Part shown: one piece after another, positions 1-11,040 of the stretch
Layout of the letters: each line of letters starts with the position of its first letter
Numbering within the stretch: position 1 is the first letter of the stretch
Assembly (NCBI GenBank): GCA_029844215.1
Contig: CM056718.1
Location: forward strand, 166,583,396-166,647,395
Source: Przewalskia tangutica
Taxonomy: Eukaryota > Streptophyta > Magnoliopsida > Solanales > Solanaceae
Direction of reading: 5' to 3'
DNA length: 64,000 nt
Made by a program: the position numbers and the translations under genes
Notes under the pieces: generated by a model
The model's database searches: none
Told to the model about the DNA's origin: nothing
Seen by the model: only the letters and a program-made list of their open reading frames with translations

Positions 1-960
1 TTCAATGGACAGAAAGGATAGTAAAAATGATGAACAAATCTATTTGTCTAGTTTTACAACAGTCAACCTGATAAGTGATATAAAGGGAATAGAGTTCTGG
101 AGGTCGGTGAATTTCCCCTTTTTCTTGAGCAAGTTATATGGGGCTTTCAACATCCATAGAAATAACTTAAGTTAAATTATAGCTCAAAATAAGGCCCTCA
201 AGTAAGTGACAAACTATACAGCTAGAAGTCTAGAACTGAGCAGCCACAACATAACTGTAGTGTTATTCTCTTTATTACTATATTCCTCCGTAGCTGACTG
301 TAATTTGGAGAAATCATTCACACGAGTGTTTCTCAAAAAGCTTAGAATCATTTCGTTTACTCTCAAATACAATGGACAGGTAAGTGATTGTTAAATGATG
401 AACAAATCTATTTGCTTAGTTTTACAACAGTCATCAAGGGTCTATCGGAAACAGCTCTCTAACTCCCAAGATAGGGGTATGCATACACTCCACACCATCC
501 AAGACCTCACTTGTGGGATTACTGGGTATGTTGTTTTTTTCACAACAATCAATCTGATATAAAGGGAATAGAGTTCTGGAGATTGGTGAATTTCCTCTTC
601 TTGAGCAAGTTATATAGACTTGAATTAATGCATAGCTCCTTAGTTCCAGTTAAATGACAAAAACAAGCACCTCTCAAGTAACAGACAAACCAAACAGCTA
701 GAACTAACTTAAGTCACTAATATTTTGGATCAGCATATTTATCAGAAACTAATAGCTTCCATTTTAGCAAATACACCAAGATCACGCTCATTCTGAACAA
801 CAGATCTAAATCTCGAATGTGCCACTATATGTAGAGATAGCCTGGCGGACTTACAGACAAACTTAATGTCATATAAGAGTGTAATCCTTTCTATTATATT
901 TCCTCCCTTGTTGGCTGTATAATTAGAAGGCATTGTTAACACAGACGTTTCTCAAAACGC
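1..960. repeat. Diverged tandem duplication, non-coding
   Basis: The block from position 1 (caatggacag, gatgaacaaatctatttg, gatataaagggaatagag, gagcaagttatat) recurs in the same order from about 370 onward. The later motifs (agctagaa, ttcctcc, gtttctcaaaa) recur at 680-950. The two copies differ by many substitutions, and the second is longer because a short retroposon was inserted at 433-541. No exon or RNA gene is visible. Confidence 0.75.
433..541 (+). mobile_element. Short RTE-tail retroposon (SINE-like)
   Basis: About 109 bp beginning near gggtctatcggaaacagc and ending in ggtatgttgttttttt, the usual 3' end of RTE-type LINEs and dependent SINEs in Solanaceae. It is flanked by acaacagtc (424-432) and acaacaatc (542-550), a one-mismatch target-site duplication. 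The other copy of the surrounding tandem duplication lacks the insertion. Confidence 0.7.
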
Positions 961-3381
961 CATCTTTTCATGAAGTAAAAACTAGAAAACCATTCGGCTC
1001 AAATAAAATACCATATAATTAGGGGTAAACTAGAAAGGTGGCTGGAAAGAAGCAAACTTTTTAGTATCCACCACTTTAATAAAATTGCGCTGCAATTACA
1101 AACAGAACGTATTTACATGTCAAATCATAGATTGCTCGAGCAAATTTTACATAAGATAAACGAGCCGCCAAAAAACAGAGGAAAAGTATTCTGCCCCTGA
1201 GGCCGCCACCCACACTACAGTTAGGTCAAATTTTCATCTAATACACATGGCCCTAAATTGAACCAATTGGCTCCTTCATTGGAAAACATGCTTGTATGAT
1301 GAACACTACAGATGCCAGCATCTTCGACTGCTCTTTCCCAGCACACAAGAATTTCTGCATAGAAGCAACCATTTTCAGAAGCCAAATTCCATGTATAGTA
1401 CATCTTTTTTCCTCTTCTTTTCATAGGTTCTTCCATGTATTGTACATGACTACAATCAAACTGATGATTTTACAAGACTTCTTAATCAAAGAGAAAAAAG
1501 GTTATTTAGACATGGACCCCCCTTGATGTTATGATCATTTAGCTTGTAAAATGATGAGAAAGTAGGGCTTTCAACTAATAGAGGGCTTTGCATTTGAAAC
1601 TTCTCTTGCCATACTATCGTTATGTCCGATAAAGATCGACTTTATAAAGTAAAGACTCAGTATTTCATGAAGGTAATGGTGATAAAGAACGGTTGATACA
1701 CGCTTACGCCACAAAACTTGGAGTAGCACGGACAGGACAAATACTTGAGTGAAGCCACCAAGGCACTACGGCATGACCCTACCCATGGATCCTATCTTGA
1801 AGAGAGCAGTACTGAAAAATAAATATTGATGATAGAGTAATGCATTAAGTTAAGAAACTTCATGGACAAATATGTTTGTGCTCAACAATAGGAAACTAGA
1901 AATTTAATATAAAATCCAGTCATAAATTGAACAAGAACAATGAAGACTCACTATACGAACTTAGCCTGGTATTTAAGTGGTGAAAGGTAGAGAGGTGGGC
2001 TCAAAATACCTGAGTTTCAAAGATTGTAGCTGGTCCTAAGGGTTGACCCCAAACAAATTTCTCCATCGTCAAGAAAATAAAAAATTAAGACTGCATCTTT
2101 GTGTCTAAATCAGTGACCTAAAATGATTTGTGAACTTTAATTCATTTAATTTTGTACTTTAGGTACTTTATTGTAGTTTTCAAGCCTTTGTTACATACAA
2201 TTGTTGTTTTTGTTTATAGTTCTTTTCTTGAATTACATATCCATGTGTACATATATTCTTAATATATGTCTTTCTTCATCAAAAAAAAGTCTCCTTTGAC
2301 AACAATGCATATAAATTGACAATGAAGGATGCAAAGGTGTGGATAGGGATGCATATAGGTTTTGCTCACAAACAAAATCAACCAATCAACTGCAATTTAA
2401 GTAGAAGGACATGAAAGTTCTCACCCCAGAGATGCTTGACCACTCAGCCATCAACCTTGATATATTATGTGTCATTTTACAAACCTTATAGAAAATGATG
2501 GGGTGCCTTAAAATTCACTTTAATCATGGTAAGTAATAGAGAAGGATAAACATATGATTATGCGAGACAGCATTGTGCATTCCAAAAATTATAGGGATAG
2601 AACGAAATGAGAAAGTAATGGATCACTTTGAAGCATATTATTACCTTTCCTAACGCTCAACACAGTTCGTATTATAGTTAAGTTTTTTCAGAGTGTTTCT
2701 TATTGTTAAGTATCTGTTCTTCCTTTACTTTCTTCACAAATTCAGACACAAGACTATTGCCGTATGTTCGTCTTCTAAACCTTTTGTAGTGTAGTTTCTT
2801 TTTGTTGAAATGACCCTTCTAAAAAGAAATTACTGGGAACACTTAAAAACTTTCAAAAAGGAACTTCCTCCAAAAAGCTTCTCCATGCACATGCAAAAAA
2901 ATGGTCAAAAGCACTTACAAGCATGCTAGGGCCTATAATCCAGCTTATCCCTCTTTCTCTCATCACCTTCACTTTAAAGTATGAAAAGTCTCGTGATAAG
3001 AATCATATCATAATCTACTTCTCTTTCAATCATCCATTGTAAGTTTTATTCCGTTTAGCCGTCACTTGCTTCTTTGTCACTTGCTTCTTTGTCAGCACGG
3101 AAACAAAAATAAGGTAGATTATTGTTGAAAATTTGGATTCCAATAGTTGGTCAGAAACAAATTCTTGAGACATCGATGTTTTTGTAGCAAAGAATCGCTA
3201 CCGGCTACCTAGTAAAGCTTTTGCCTTAACGCCTACACAAGGATTTTTTCATACCCTTACCCACACCCAAAAATAACAGTTGCAGCGAAATCTATAAGTA
3301 AAAGGAAAAACAAAAACAAAACAAAACAAAACAGAGCCAAGCTAGCCTAAACACCCTTTTCCATCAAAATTATATTTTTTA
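961..3381. other. Intergenic, no gene recognised
   Basis: AT-rich sequence with only short open frames. The longest minus frame here (1221-1436) has no recognised motif, splice partner or homologue known to me. The T-rich stretch around 2150-2290 has no identifiable function. Confidence 0.5.
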
Positions 3382-3390
3382 ATCAGTAAA

Positions 3391-3564
3391 AAGGGCAGCC
3401 CGGTGCACTAAGCTCCCGTTATGCGCGGGGTCCGGGGAAAGGCCGGACCACAAGGGTCTGTTTACAAAGCCTTACCTTGCATTTCCGCCAGAGGCTGTTT
3501 CCACGGCTTGAATCCATGACCTCCTGGTCACATGGAGGCAACTTTACCAGTTACTCCAAGGTTT
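3391..3564 (-). mobile_element. Au-like tRNA-derived SINE
   Basis: On the minus strand it reads from a pol III box A-like segment (actggtaaagttgcc), through a box B-like gattcaagcc, to a 3' end gggctgccctt. This matches the Au-type SINE as I know it. The flanking duplication atcagtaaa is exact (3382-3390 and 3565-3573). Family naming is from memory; the SINE nature rests on the pol III boxes and the duplication. Confidence 0.8.
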
Positions 3565-3573
3565 ATCAGTAAA

Positions 3574-5001
3574 GAACAAAATTATATTAAAGAAAGCAAC
3601 ACTAAGATGGTGCCACAATACATACTACCCCAAAAAACAAGTGTTGCCCCTTCTAAATCACTTCATGTGCACATTCTTACTCCACAAAACAAAAGTATAT
3701 AGTTGACCAAATTTGTCCGTTACTTTCACATCTTATACTAACCTTCCCTCCAAAAGGCAATCCCTAATGATTAATCATCATTTTGGTCCAAATATTCATA
3801 TGGTGGAACATCACATAATGGTCCCCAGAAACTTAATCTGGGAAAAAAAGTTTTCACGGAACATTAAAGAAGAAGAGGAGGAAGCAGCTCCAAACGAAAT
3901 GAAAAGGGCAGAACTCTATGCTTAATCAACCATGGGCTGTTTTAAATTTTAAGACTACGGCTGTGTACCTATAGAACACCTTAGCTACTCTGAAGAAGAA
4001 AGAAAACGGAAAAGATCAGTTATCAAAAGAAAAGGAAAAAGATTAAATTTTCATAAGAAAATTTCTCCTTGGAACAGACTCTAAAAAGAAGAATAAAGGA
4101 ATTAAATCACACAATAAGTCGCATGTTTATCCAATTAAAGTTGGATACAGAGTTAGGAGGATGAAATATGAGCATTCTAATATTAAAAAAGATGTGGTAT
4201 TCGTAAACCAGTGAGAGAGGATACCATACAACTAGAAAACCATTCAGTAGCCTTTGATGATATTGAGATAGTAGTAATCTACCTTGACTTGCAAGGAGAT
4301 AAAAAGAAAGAAGCGTTGGTTTTAATAGAGATAAGTTTAAAAAATTGCAGGAAAATATGAAGAGAGCAAAATGTAAAATCATCATCAATATGATATAAAA
4401 CAGAATTGTTACATGTAGTTAAGCTTTTAGGTCTTACTGACAGAAAAATTAGCCATATAAAAATAAAGGCCTTTCGTTCCAAAATGAATGATTTTTTGGG
4501 TGTAGCACACTCATTAAGAAAGTTAATTAAAAATATTCATTAAATGATAATTTGTTAATATTTTTTTTTCTTGATAAAAAAAATAGCCATATAAAATAGT
4601 GTCATTAGACACGGTTAAACTTTTAGGTCTTGAAGCCGGTAAACGTTGCCAGTTAAAGAATAGTCAATATGAATGAACTACAAAGAAAGATACATCAACA
4701 AATAACATTCATGCCTTTTAGAAGGGAAGGGAAATGACAAGGGCAACCCCTAAACACATTTTGTAGAAAGAAGGGAAATGTGTGGCTGAAGGCCTTTTAC
4801 AGCCCTGGTATATATGCATAACATGAGATCAGCATAGGCATTGTTATTTTTACGGCACAGAAACAAGACCAATCTAAACAGAGGTTTCTTGATAATCTCA
4901 TTTCATAAAGTCTGCATACGTCGATTAAAAATGGAAATGTGTCAAGTACACCAACCTTAGGTGCCACTGGAGAGCACATACATTAGCTATCACTTTTTGC
5001 T
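3574..5001. other. Downstream flank of the phosphatase gene
   Basis: No coding exon is recognised. The part next to 5001 should hold the 3' untranslated region of the minus-strand phosphatase gene, but no clear polyadenylation site could be chosen. The motif tttaggtctt and nearby sequence occur twice (about 4425 and 4610), a small diverged duplication. Confidence 0.5.
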
Positions 5002-7823
5002 TCATAGGAACTGAGGTTTTCCATCTGTTGGCTTCAAAATCTGGAAAGTGCACATCAGATTTTCATCCACACTCATCATCGCACCAGCATTATCAAATTC
5101 ACCACAGTAGTTTGGTGCAGAAAATACTGTAACTAGCTGCCTTTCAGCAAAAAATTCATAGCCGTCCTCCACAACCTAGGTAAGAGAATGACCTATAGTC
5201 AACAGTAGAAACAACAAAAAGAGAAGACCACAAGTTAAACATCTGTACCTGATGGGCACGACAAACGAGGTCAATATCATGTTGCATTAAGAACTCTGCC
5301 ACTTTATCCGGACCATAGGTATACGAGACTCCCCTATCATTCATTCCCCAACCTTTAATGTCCCTACTAGGATCTGACCAAAGTAAATCACAAAGTAAAC
5401 CGGAATCTGGAACATCCGTTGGACGAGGTAAATTTCGTATCAGATCTAAGTCTGTCAGATCAGGAGAAAGACCACCATGCATGCAGAGTATTTTATCATC
5501 TATGAGAGCTGCCACGGGAAGACAGTTGAAGCAATCAGTGAAGGTTTTCCACAGCCTCACATTGAATCGGCGCTTACATTCATCATAAAATCCGTAAATC
5601 CGGTTAATAGAAGCACATTCATGATTCCCTCTTAACAGAAAGAAGTTCTCTGGGTATTTAATTTTGTAAGCAAGTAGAAGGCATATAGTCTCCAAACTCT
5701 GTTTGCCACGGTCCACATAGTCCCCTAAAAACAAATAATTAGCCTCGGGAGGGAATCCACCATATTCAAATAGCCTCAGAAGATCACCATACTGTCCATG
5801 AATATCACCTAGAATCCAGAACAAAAACAAAAGAGACAGGCTAATTAGTTTGACTAAATACAACAAAGATTGATTATTATTTTTTTGATAAAGTGAAATG
5901 GATGTAATGAAGAGGACAAAAAGGGAAAACCAATCCTGTTATGAAACAAACAGACTTTCTGATATAAAAAATACTCCTATTAGATAGAAACAGTATAAGA
6001 TAATATATTTCAATAATGACAAGATGATCTCAAGGGAATCATAGAACGAAGAAGCAATTCAAAAGGCACGTCAAGTAAAGATTTCTAGAGACTAAATTCT
6101 CACTCTTTCAGGAACTAAAGAACGATCTCAATGTTTTAACATAAGGACTGTACTCTATCCTTTCTTCCACATCCTATCAAACTACAGCGAAACAGATTAA
6201 TCAAGAGCCTTGTAATCTTATCAAACTACGGCAAAACAAATAAAGAGTCGTGCAACTTACTAAAGAAAAAAAATGAGCATTAGGAGCAGAGTCATGTTGT
6301 ATATCAAGGCAATGTCATCCAAAAGCAGATAAGAGTTTTCAACTGTCTCCAACAAGCATACATATATTTTCCGCATTTTACATTAAGCCACCAACATAGA
6401 TGAGTGGACAAAATGTGCAATCAACAATAAAAGAAGTTCACAATTTATTCAAATTGAACAGCGTTTGATCTTCTCCTACCTCACACATACTCTGCGAATT
6501 GAGAGAACCCTCACCAATACCTCCCACATTTCAGGTCAAAGAAACTCATTTTCAAATTCATCAACAATTTTTCACATTTAAAAGCAGAATAAACATTCAA
6601 TAGCAAATAACAATTTTTCACATTTAAAAGCAGAATAAACATTCAATAGGCAAATTTAAGGTCATCAAGCCTCACAACTACAAGGGGTTTGACAAATCAA
6701 ATGCAACTATTAATACCATAACATGTAAGAACACTACATGTAATAGTAATTGCATAACCCCACATACATGTAATAATGATTGGCCTATGCAAGGAAAGTA
6801 AAAGAAAGATGATAGAAACAGAATTCTACCGCAGATACAGATTCAACTGTTTCCCATAAGTAAACAAATATCTTCCACATTTTACACTAAAAAGACAAGC
6901 TACAACCTGTTGGTAGCCACCATAGTAGATGAGTGGACAGTCTATGCAACCAACCTTTAAGAACTTTTTTTTTAAATCACAATTTATTAAAATTGAACAA
7001 ACAGCTTTTCATCTTTTCAAATTCAACAATAATTTTTTTTACATTTAACAGCAGGGAATCAATAGACAAATTTATTGTCTTCAAGCTACCCATAGTCCTA
7101 AAAACTTTCACATTTGAGAATAAATAAACAGCTTGACGCTCTGCGAATAGAGAGAAGCCTCACCAATACCTCACACATTTCAGGTCAAAGAAACTCATTT
7201 TCAAATTCATCAACAATTTTTCACATTTAACAGCGCAGAATAAACACTCAATAGACAAATTTAAGGTCTTCAAGCCTTTACAAGGGTTTTGACAAAATCA
7301 AATATGCAACTATAAATCACCTAAACAGTAAAGAACATTACATGCAAAAGTAATACTCCCTCTGTCCCAATTTATATGACACTTTCTTTTTTTAGAAAGT
7401 CCAAAAAGAATGACATATTTACTTATTTGATAATAATTTAACTTTAACTTTTACCTTTTACAATGATTTATTTATAATCACATAACTATTTTTGACTTAT
7501 TTTAGTCTTTTAGTTTAACTTTTAAACTCCTGTCGGTCAAACTAAACCATATAAATTGGGACGGAGGGAGTAATGATTGGCTTATACAAGGAAAGTAAAA
7601 AGAAGGGTAGAAAAGTAATTTTACCACAGATTTTGATAGGGGCTTCAAGCTCCAAAAGATTAGGCTGCTGAAGGAAGATTTCTTTTGAAGCAGTACAGAG
7701 GGACCGAATCTCAGCCTCAGAGAGCTGAACCTGCCTAACAGTTCTTGCATTCCTAAACTCCAATAGTCTGTTTATTATGTCATCAAGAACAGCAGCTTCT
7801 ATTCCCTGCCCATTTTGAGACAT
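5002..7823 (-). CDS. TOPP: Ser/Thr protein phosphatase PP1 catalytic subunit
   Basis: Catalytic subunit of type-1 protein phosphatase (plant TOPP family), a two-metal phosphoserine/threonine hydrolase that acts with regulatory subunits in nucleus and cytosol. Three exons read as 7823-7625, 5808-5249 and 5175-5002. All junctions are GT-AG and phases agree, giving 310 residues, close to the usual 310-320. Visible motifs: GDIHG at residues 67-71, GDYVDRG at 95-101, RGNHE at 126-130, HGG at 177-179 and SAPNYCG at 272-278. These cover the metal ligands and catalytic histidine of the PPP family. The start MSQNGQG fits the family. Intron 1 (about 1.8 kb) contains an internal duplication and a Stowaway MITE; the exons look intact. 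PP1 identity rather than PP2A or PP4 rests on the N-terminal region and overall similarity. The number of paralogues is unknown from this window. Confidence 0.95.
6350..7620. repeat. Tandem duplication within PP1 intron 1
   Basis: The segment around 6350-6830 and that around 6862-7620 share long blocks in the same order: gatgagtggaca, cacaatttatt, actctgcgaat/gctctgcgaat, cctcaccaatacctc, catttcaggtcaaagaaact, and aaggaaagtaaaa. The second copy ends at the real exon 1 donor. The first ends at a decayed equivalent (minus strand GCG/GTAGAATTC, donor position 6829), so the duplication reached the splice junction. Confidence 0.8.
7356..7570. mobile_element. Stowaway-type MITE in PP1 intron 1
   Basis: The ends are inverted repeats: ctccctctgtcccaatttat on the left and ataaattgggacggagggag on the right, flanked by TA on each side (7354-7355 and 7571-7572). 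This is the hallmark of Stowaway (Tc1/mariner) MITEs. The length is 215 bp with no coding capacity. The duplicated intron copy at about 6760-6800 retains an uninterrupted equivalent, gtaataatgattgg. Confidence 0.9.
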
Positions 7824-9631
7824 CTCCCTCTTCCCTTTCTCCTTTATTGGGTTTCAATATACCCTAAATAAAACCTAAAAATACAAGAAAAAACAAACAA
7901 TAACAAGAAAATGGGGTCAGAGATTTTTCCAAGAACCCATTTTTTCTTGTGGGAAGAACAAGAAAGAGTGAAAGGTTTGATTTTGATGGGTTTGTTGGTC
8001 GGTAGGGTAGATTTGATTATAAAATTTTAAATTTAATTTGAAGTTATATTTGAAATTTAAAAATATCTACTACTCCTTGTGTTAATTTGTTTGACATTTT
8101 TTACTTTTCCAAAGTCAAATAAGTTGTTCTTGATCATAATATTTTTATATATTTTTTTAAATATTTTAAATTATTAATTATTGTGATATATACTATTTTT
8201 ACGTAGTTTATAAATATGTAAATGTTATTTTAATTTTTTAAAAGAATTTATGTTCAAACACACACTCAAAAATAAAAAGTTTGACTCTCGAAAAGTGAAA
8301 AATGTCAAACAAATTGAGACATAGAGTATTTTATTTTTACTTCTTTCACTTTCAATACATTTAAACGATTTTTTACAAAAATTATACTCAAATACAACTA
8401 CATTTTCAATTCTAATTTCAGGCAGGGGCATATATGCATCACTTTTTTAACGAGGGATATATCTGTTCTAAATCACAAAGTTAAGGGGTATATTTGCACA
8501 TTTTCCCTTTCAAAAATTCTAAATAAAGTTAAGGGAAAATGGTCAAACTTGCCCTCCAACTATGCTTTATAGTTTAACATTGCCCTCTGTCAAACTTTGG
8601 GATCAAAATTACCCTTCCCGTTAGCATACTTATTATTTTTGCCCTCAGCTGGATGGAAGTCTAACTTGGACTCCACGTCGAATAAAAAATTTCCACGTCA
8701 GATCCACATAGACGTCATGTAGGCGTCTCATTTATTCTGTAGCGACCACTATTGCTCTATCTCGACCACAACCACGCGGCGATCCTTTTTCCTTCCCCGC
8801 TCACACATCCCTTTTTTTCTCCAAGTCACTGCCAAAAGAAAATCCGACGGCATACGCCAAAATCCGATGAACAACACCGACCAGTAGCTCCTCATTCTCC
8901 TCTGTTTCGCTGGTTTTGTTCGTTGAAATGGAGAAGACAATTATAGTCACCTAAAACACATAAACAACCAAAACAGTGACTAAGAAGACAAGTATAATCA
9001 CCGGAAAATGCAGACGACCAGATTTCGTACCGAAACCTCCAGTAGGAGACCTAAGACTATTAAGCAAAAGTTGTTGTAGCATAAGTGCCTTAGCGGTGCT
9101 TGCCACCACCAAATGATCGGTGATGGCGAGCTTCGGCGAGGAAAGAAGTCTGGTCATCGTAATAAAATGGTTGAAGTGGATTAGAAGGGTATCAATGGAT
9201 TTGTTTGATTCTATCTGATATGTTGTTTGTTTGGTTGCAGTGGCGGTGAAGATAGGTCATCACCACCACTGCCGCCACATAACCCTAGCTCCGGTGACGA
9301 TCTTATATTTTTTCTCATATATATAAATTTTCTCAATTCTCATACAATCTTACCAAATGATCAAATCATAGTTAATAACAAAATTAACGTGCTACTAGAA
9401 AGACTTTCTAAAAAATACAACATCAGTTGATCGAACTTTAGTTTAATAAAAAGGAAAATTGAACTTGAATTGTAGTGTAACTATTTTTAATATAATTCTC
9501 CCACATGATATGTACAATCTATTAATATAATATCAACTTGCAGATCTTTTAATATTTGATAAAATGGTTGGTAAACATGATTAGTAAATATATCTATCAA
9601 CTTATAGATTTTTTTTACAAAATATAAACTT
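7824..9631. other. Upstream region of PP1, transposon-rich
   Basis: Includes the 5' untranslated region and promoter of the minus-strand phosphatase gene. From about 8400 to 8720 there are two opposed segments reading like transposon termini: one with ggggtatatttgcacattttccctt, the other with aagggaaaatggtcaaactt. They resemble the AAGGGAAAATG ends of plant Mutator-like elements, but no complete element could be delimited. No exon is recognised between 8700 and 9630. Confidence 0.45.
8073..8326. mobile_element. Degenerate Stowaway-like MITE
   Basis: The left end ctccttgtgttaatttgttt and right end caaacaaattgagacatagag are imperfect inverted repeats that continue inward (gacatttt / aaaatgtc). 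The element is flanked by TA at 8071-8072 and 8327-8328. It is 254 bp, AT-rich and non-coding. Confidence 0.7.
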
Positions 9632-9648
9632 ATGAGTCAAGTTTTATA

Positions 9649-9834
9649 AAAAAAAGGCAGCTCGGTGCACTAAACTCCCGCTGTGCGCGGGGTTCGGGAA
9701 AGGGTCGGACCACAATGGTCTATTGTACACAACCTTATCTTGCATTTCTACAAGAGGTTGTTTCCACGACTTGAACCCATGACCTCCTGGTCATATAACA
9801 ACAATTTTACCAGTTAATCAAAGGCTTCCCTTCC
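9649..9834 (-). mobile_element. Au-like SINE with 17-bp target duplication
   Basis: Same family as the copy at 3391: ggcagctcggtgcac, ggtcggaccacaa and ttgaacccatgacctcc are seen on the plus strand. The 17-bp duplication atgagtcaagttttata is exact on both sides (9632-9648 and 9835-9851). Several substitutions have damaged the internal body relative to the other copies. Confidence 0.85.
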
Positions 9835-10038
9835 ATGAGTCAAGTTTTATATTTAAAAAAATAATCATGATTTGGATTCCCAAATCACACATTTTTGGAT
9901 GATTTGGGATATCAAATCATGGTATGAAGTTGAAGTTGAAATTTTATCCAAATTGCACAAACAAACAGTGATTTGAAATCAAATTATGAAATCATAATAT
10001 GAAAATGCATGACCAGATGCCTACTAGAGGAAAATCTC

Positions 10039-10981
10039 TGTTGATGTTGTGTGAGTTTTGTGACAACATCAGGTTTTATGCCTGGACAATATCTTGCAGT
10101 GTTCTGTAGATGTTGCCCACAGTTTGCGCAACATCCGCAGTGTCCTGCAGATGTTGTCTCCAGTGTTGCCGCAGCATCTCACCCAACATCTTTGGAAACG
10201 ATTTTGCCTATTCTTCCGGCCAAAACAGTGTTTGTTACCGTGAGTTAAAAATGTCGTAGGCAAGCTGAATATAGAGTTGTGTTTAAAACGTGGGAATTGA
10301 AGGAGTCAAGCTTGAAATCGAAGCAACTTGAAGACCAAGTCTTGAGAAATTCATGAAGGAAAAATCGGTCCAAGCTGCAGCCTTCTTTATCTCAACTTCC
10401 ACAACCAACCAGCGAGGGTTTCAAGGAAGTTCCACACTATAAATAGAGGAGTAACTTCAGAGTATTGGTATCCAGAATCAAAATGTAAAAATACCAAGAG
10501 AGCTCTCGGGATTTCGCTTCAGAAATCTGGATCAACACCTTAGCCTAAGCCCTAAAGTAGTATAACAACATTTATCCCACATTACGATTGCTATCTCTAT
10601 TATAGATTAAGCTCAATGTAAATGCAATTGTAATGAAGATGTTGTATTTGTCTTTTTAATATGCGACTTCACTTTTGTTTGTAATTTCTTTTTCGTTTGT
10701 ATTGCTCAATTTGTAAAAAGAAATTCATTTGTAATTGTATATAATATATACAATTCTTTTGGTCATCGACCATCAAGGGATATTAATATATACCTTTGAA
10801 AATATAAATTTTTGTGTCTTTTATTTTTCCACTGCATTTACTCTAATGTTTATTCTGTTTTTATCAGGTGTTGCCAGAAATATTGTCACAATATTGTAGG
10901 CAACATTTGAAACTGTTTCATCATTTAATTTTGAATTTAATTTTGCTTTTACTTTCTGATCCGTAGCCCTGGACCCCAACA
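10039..10981 (+). repeat. 5' LTR of copia element
   Basis: A 943-bp direct repeat of 19689-20567. It carries about 96 bp near its start (10056-10151) missing from the 3' LTR, and lacks a roughly 30-bp stretch (accttttgactttaggctg and following) that the 3' LTR has at about 20220. A TATA-like ctataaatagagg lies at 10438-10450. Confidence 0.92.
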
Positions 10982-10983
10982 AG

Positions 10984-10996
10984 TGGTATCAGAGCC
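10984..10996 (+). other. Primer-binding site (tRNA-Met type)
   Basis: tggtatcagagcc, two bases after the 5' LTR terminus. It is complementary to the 3' end of initiator tRNA-Met, the usual primer for plant copia and chromovirus elements. Confidence 0.9.
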
Positions 10997-11040
10997 AACA
11001 CTTGACACAATAAGTGTTTGGTCCTGTTATTCTAAGCTAT

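Noticed and set aside
1221..1436. 71-codon minus frame ending in DENLT
   Set aside because: It looks slightly protein-like, but there is no recognised motif, splice partner or neighbouring exon to support a gene.
5358..5588. Plus-strand open frame inside the phosphatase gene
   Set aside because: It is an antisense shadow of exon 2 of PP1.
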